Assembly: GCF_050948175.1 (NCBI RefSeq)
Contig: NC_135199.1
Location: 7,630,501-7,694,500 of the forward strand
Length of the DNA: 64,000 bases
Direction: 5' to 3'
Source of the DNA: Xylocopa sonorina
Taxonomy: Eukaryota; Arthropoda; Insecta; Hymenoptera; Apidae
This document shows, one piece after another, positions 60,851 to 64,000 of the stretch. Numbering within the stretch: position 1 is the stretch's first letter; every line of letters starts with the position of its first letter. The position numbers and the translations under genes are program-made. The notes under the pieces are model-generated. The model did no database searches, was not told the origin of the DNA, and saw only the letters and a list, made by a program, of their open reading frames with translations.

Positions 60851-63800
60851 ACGATATTGGACCGCCTGGCGAAAAAAACGAGGAACAGAGAGCCCCACCG
60901 CTAATGGAGAATTCTGGCCGTCCCTTCGCCTCGGTTACCCTCCGCGGCTGTTGCGTGACGAATCTGGAACACGCTCGTGGCTTTCGCGTATGCCCCGGCT
61001 GATGGATAGAATGTAGGTTAATTCGACGGTGCACGAAGGATCGTGCCTTTTTCGTTTCGCGGCTAGGATGGTAATGGCCTTTTTGCGCCACTCGGATGGA
61101 TGGGCTAGGCGGGGAATCTTGTATAGTGGCGTTGATTAGATTGTCTGTTAGCGCCTGTCTCGCACGTCAGACGGTTTTATCAGTGCGCTGATGCGTGACA
61201 AGATTTTTTCAGATCCGAGTGCAAACGCGCTTTTTGCGCGAGCGATAAAGCTGGAAGGATCGAACGGGTTCCCGAGATTTTAGTCAAAGTTAGTTTCTCG
61301 TCGAGTTTGAAAAGAAGAGAAATACGTGAAACGAGTCGACTTGAATGATCGACTAATCAGAATTACATATTGATACTAAGTAATCCTTCGAATATTTAAT
61401 ACCTCTTCTACTAGGCACCGCAATACCTCTCTAATGTTCTTCGAAAGAAGAAGGAAAATTGGGTACACTTTTCCAGGTTAGTTACCCTCGTTAATTATGC
61501 TTGCAGAACTTTCTATTACCAACGCTGCGTGCTAATGATTAACCGTTACTGAATAACGCGGTTAAACATTAATCGGTGGCATCCATAGGAATGCAGCGAC
61601 ACGGACGGCGAATCGAAAATGGAGAAGAAAATTGGTCGCCGTCAGCTTCTAATTAACGACTCTCCACGCGCGGTTTTCCGGCGGCGACGACGAGCGTTAA
61701 TAAACTGCAGAGAGTCGGGAACTTTCACTGGCCATAGCCGCACTCTCACGTGCGTCGAGACGCCTCTGGAAGTCGCGTCTCCGCGTACCGTGAACCAATC
61801 TACGTCACGGTCAGCGGAGAATTTAATTCCCCTTTCCTTTCCAAGTAAGGTCAGTTGTAGAACTCAATGAAGATACCTGTTGGAGCCGCGATTAATTTTC
61901 AACGATAGAATCGATTGCATTCTGATACGAATGAACTGAGAAATGCGCGCGACGCGATGTAACGAGTGAAATTGAGCGTGTATCGGTTTAATTATAAGCT
62001 ACGGGTAATTACTGTAAGTGTCGAGTAACAATCTGAAAGTATGCATGGGTTATTTACAACCTCGTGTAAAAGTCTGTAGTAGAGTGTAGCATCGCGAACA
62101 ATCGGAAGTATTTTAAACGAAACGCGCATTAATTAATTGCTTCGCCACTTGTATGAATTGGTCGACTCATTCATATGAAATTAGGTAACGAGTTCCAATG
62201 AAGAATACAAAAGAAATTGCACGGAATTAATTCAATCCGCCAACCACAAGAGTCTGAACATCCGATCACTTTCTCTTGAACACGCGCGACTGAAAGTACG
62301 TCTGACGATATCCATCCTATACTACTGATCTCGTGAAATGGGAAAAATGGAGCAGTAACAACTTCGTTTCAGTTTCTCACGTACCATAGCCAATTTATGC
62401 GTTACTAAAGCGAGACTAAACCGAAGAAAGGACGAAAGGCTGCAAATATTTTCAACCAACTCCCTTGACGAGTCAATCGCAAACGAAGCGGCGATATCAT
62501 TTCACGCGTAACATTCAAATCGACGGCTGTAAAATCCCTTCCTTCTCCTCGAGATGTAAAACGCGCGGCTATATTATAGGCGGATATATTTTCCGCATGT
62601 TCGTTTCCCCCGTCGGTTACACACACGAAGCGAAAAGCAAATCGCCAAGTGCATCCTACTTTCGCCGTGGCCGTCGTCCCCGCATGCTCGCTCGCGTACG
62701 AGCATCGCGTGGGACACGAACGTCAAACGAGTCGTTGTAAAAGGTGATTCGGCACGAGACAGAGGCTCTCTCGTGCCACTCGAATGGATTCGAGACGCAA
62801 TCGCGACGATTGAGACTCGTTCGGGATCAAAACACGATGACTCGGCGTGGGAGACCGTTCCGGTGCTCCACTGACCTGAATGTTTTCTATCGATAGAACG
62901 ATTCGATGGGCCTGATCGAACGGTAATTTTCATCGATTATCCTGTCATTTGTATTGGCATTTAAATAGAATAGAAAGTCAAACATTTCTGACGAAAGTAA
63001 ACGCAGGCGAAGCGAGTCGCTGATAATACAAATGAAATTTTCCTTCGAAATTTCTACAAGTCGAAGGCAATCTGACTTCAGAGATTCCGCTAAAAAATGA
63101 TCCATAATTTTCTCGGATAATTTCGAAAGCCCACAACTCGAGATGTCTAAAAACAAGTTTATCTACGGATTTTGCTTTATTAGCACGAGTCTACTAACAA
63201 GAGAAAATGATTATCCAAAGGATTCGCGCCTCCTAATTTCATTCAATATTTTCTGAACAAATTAACCGGTCGTTACTTTGTATCTCTTTATTGTGTTCGC
63301 GAACAATCGCGACGAAACCTTTCTATGATAATCAACTGTGTAAATTAGAAAGAAGCGAAGCGTTCGGTAAATTCACGATCAACGACGATCATTCCGCTTG
63401 TGCACGACACAGAGCGCGGCTGGGCTCCGCGGGATTTGCTCACCGTGAGAGAGTTGGCCGACCCGTTTACTTTCTCGCGCGAAGATACCAGCCGGCGGTG
63501 GAAGAGAAGAGAAAAATCGCGATTCGAGGGGACCCGCGGGAAGGAAACGCGTCGAATCGCTGTCCAACATCTTCAGCACGCGCGTCCGTGTGCGCAACAC
63601 CCGCGGAGGAAGTCTGTATCGGCCGTTCGCGACGATTTCTCCGCGGGAAACCCGCCTACGTTTCCACCGATTCATCCCCGGCTGACATTAATATCGAAAC
63701 CGGAGAGCAATTTACAATTATCAGTCGACTTTCCCGCGCCCCCGTTCAAACGTACAGCAAAGAACAATGAAATTGACACGGTGAAATCCTGCGACACAAT

Positions 63801-64000
63801 AACCGCGGACAAGATACAATAAAAATTGCTTGTGAAAGCAAACGCGACAGTGCGACCCGGAAAACTGACGCGCGATAAAACGCCGGGAGAAACCGAATCG
63901 ATCGTAGAACTTCAATTTCCGACGTATAATGCGTCCTACGAATTATCTGATTCGCGATCGGAAGCCTGGGGCACGTGTAACCGATGTGCGACAAGTTGGA
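60851..64000. other. Non-genic stretch to window end
   Basis: No gene is recognised. An ATG frame at 61619 ends at TCCAA followed by GTAAGG (about 61847-61852), so a first-exon reading is possible but weak. 61.9-62.4 kb is AT-rich. From 63291 to 63822 two plus frames (159 and 140 codons) and one minus frame (98) overlap in GC-rich DNA, so none is trusted. Confidence 0.4.

Noticed and set aside
63291..63822. Two overlapping plus frames of 159 and 140 codons
   Set aside because: They overlap each other and a minus frame in GC-rich DNA, start at non-ATG codons and carry no domain.

Overview
This window looks like nuclear DNA of an insect, most likely a hymenopteran such as a bee. CpG and CGA/TCG-type words are dense everywhere, overall GC is in the mid-40s per cent by eye, and AT-rich homeodomain-like patches are mixed in. 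Microsatellites are few, and I found no recognisable transposon body. Nothing suggests a bacterium, phage, organelle or virus: there are no operons, no Shine-Dalgarno-led gene trains, no rRNA or tRNA, and no protein I can assign to a family. The organism call is an inference from composition only.

The window behaves as a long intergenic or intronic block. Open frames of 120-200 codons occur on both strands and often overlap on opposite strands. With stops at roughly 4.5-5% of codons (my rough estimate), about 190 codons is the longest frame expected by chance across six frames of 64 kb. Most long frames are therefore background, and I list the better ones only as unassigned ORFs with low confidence. 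The exception is one ATG-started minus-strand frame of 338 codons at 53656-54672. It is clearly longer than that expectation and has several hydrophobic segments.

Layout. 1-24.5 kb is mostly unique sequence with scattered weak ORFs, an 11-bp perfect hairpin (9368-9402), one of two identical 12-bp palindromes (17780-17791) and a tandem E-box (19005-19023). 24.5-25.7 kb is a minisatellite/satellite array with alternating ~57-bp modules and 97/115/170-bp higher-order units. 25.7-32.9 kb is unique sequence ending in a (CT)39 microsatellite. 33-53 kb is again unique, with short palindromes and GC-dense patches. 53-55.3 kb holds the long minus-strand ORF and a plus-strand exon-like ORF. 55-64 kb contains a 300-bp block with strong C-over-G strand asymmetry, a CpG-dense patch near 59 kb, and a GC-rich, promoter/first-exon-like patch at 60.4-60.85 kb.

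The most unusual element is the array at 24515-25663. Its B-type modules each carry a 3'-splice-site-like TTGCAG followed 25 nt later by a 5'-splice-site-like GGTAAGA, while the related A modules have lost both. Read on the plus strand, the array resembles a string of repeated micro-exons. Whether it is transcribed cannot be told from the sequence. No set of genes in the window can be said to work together.
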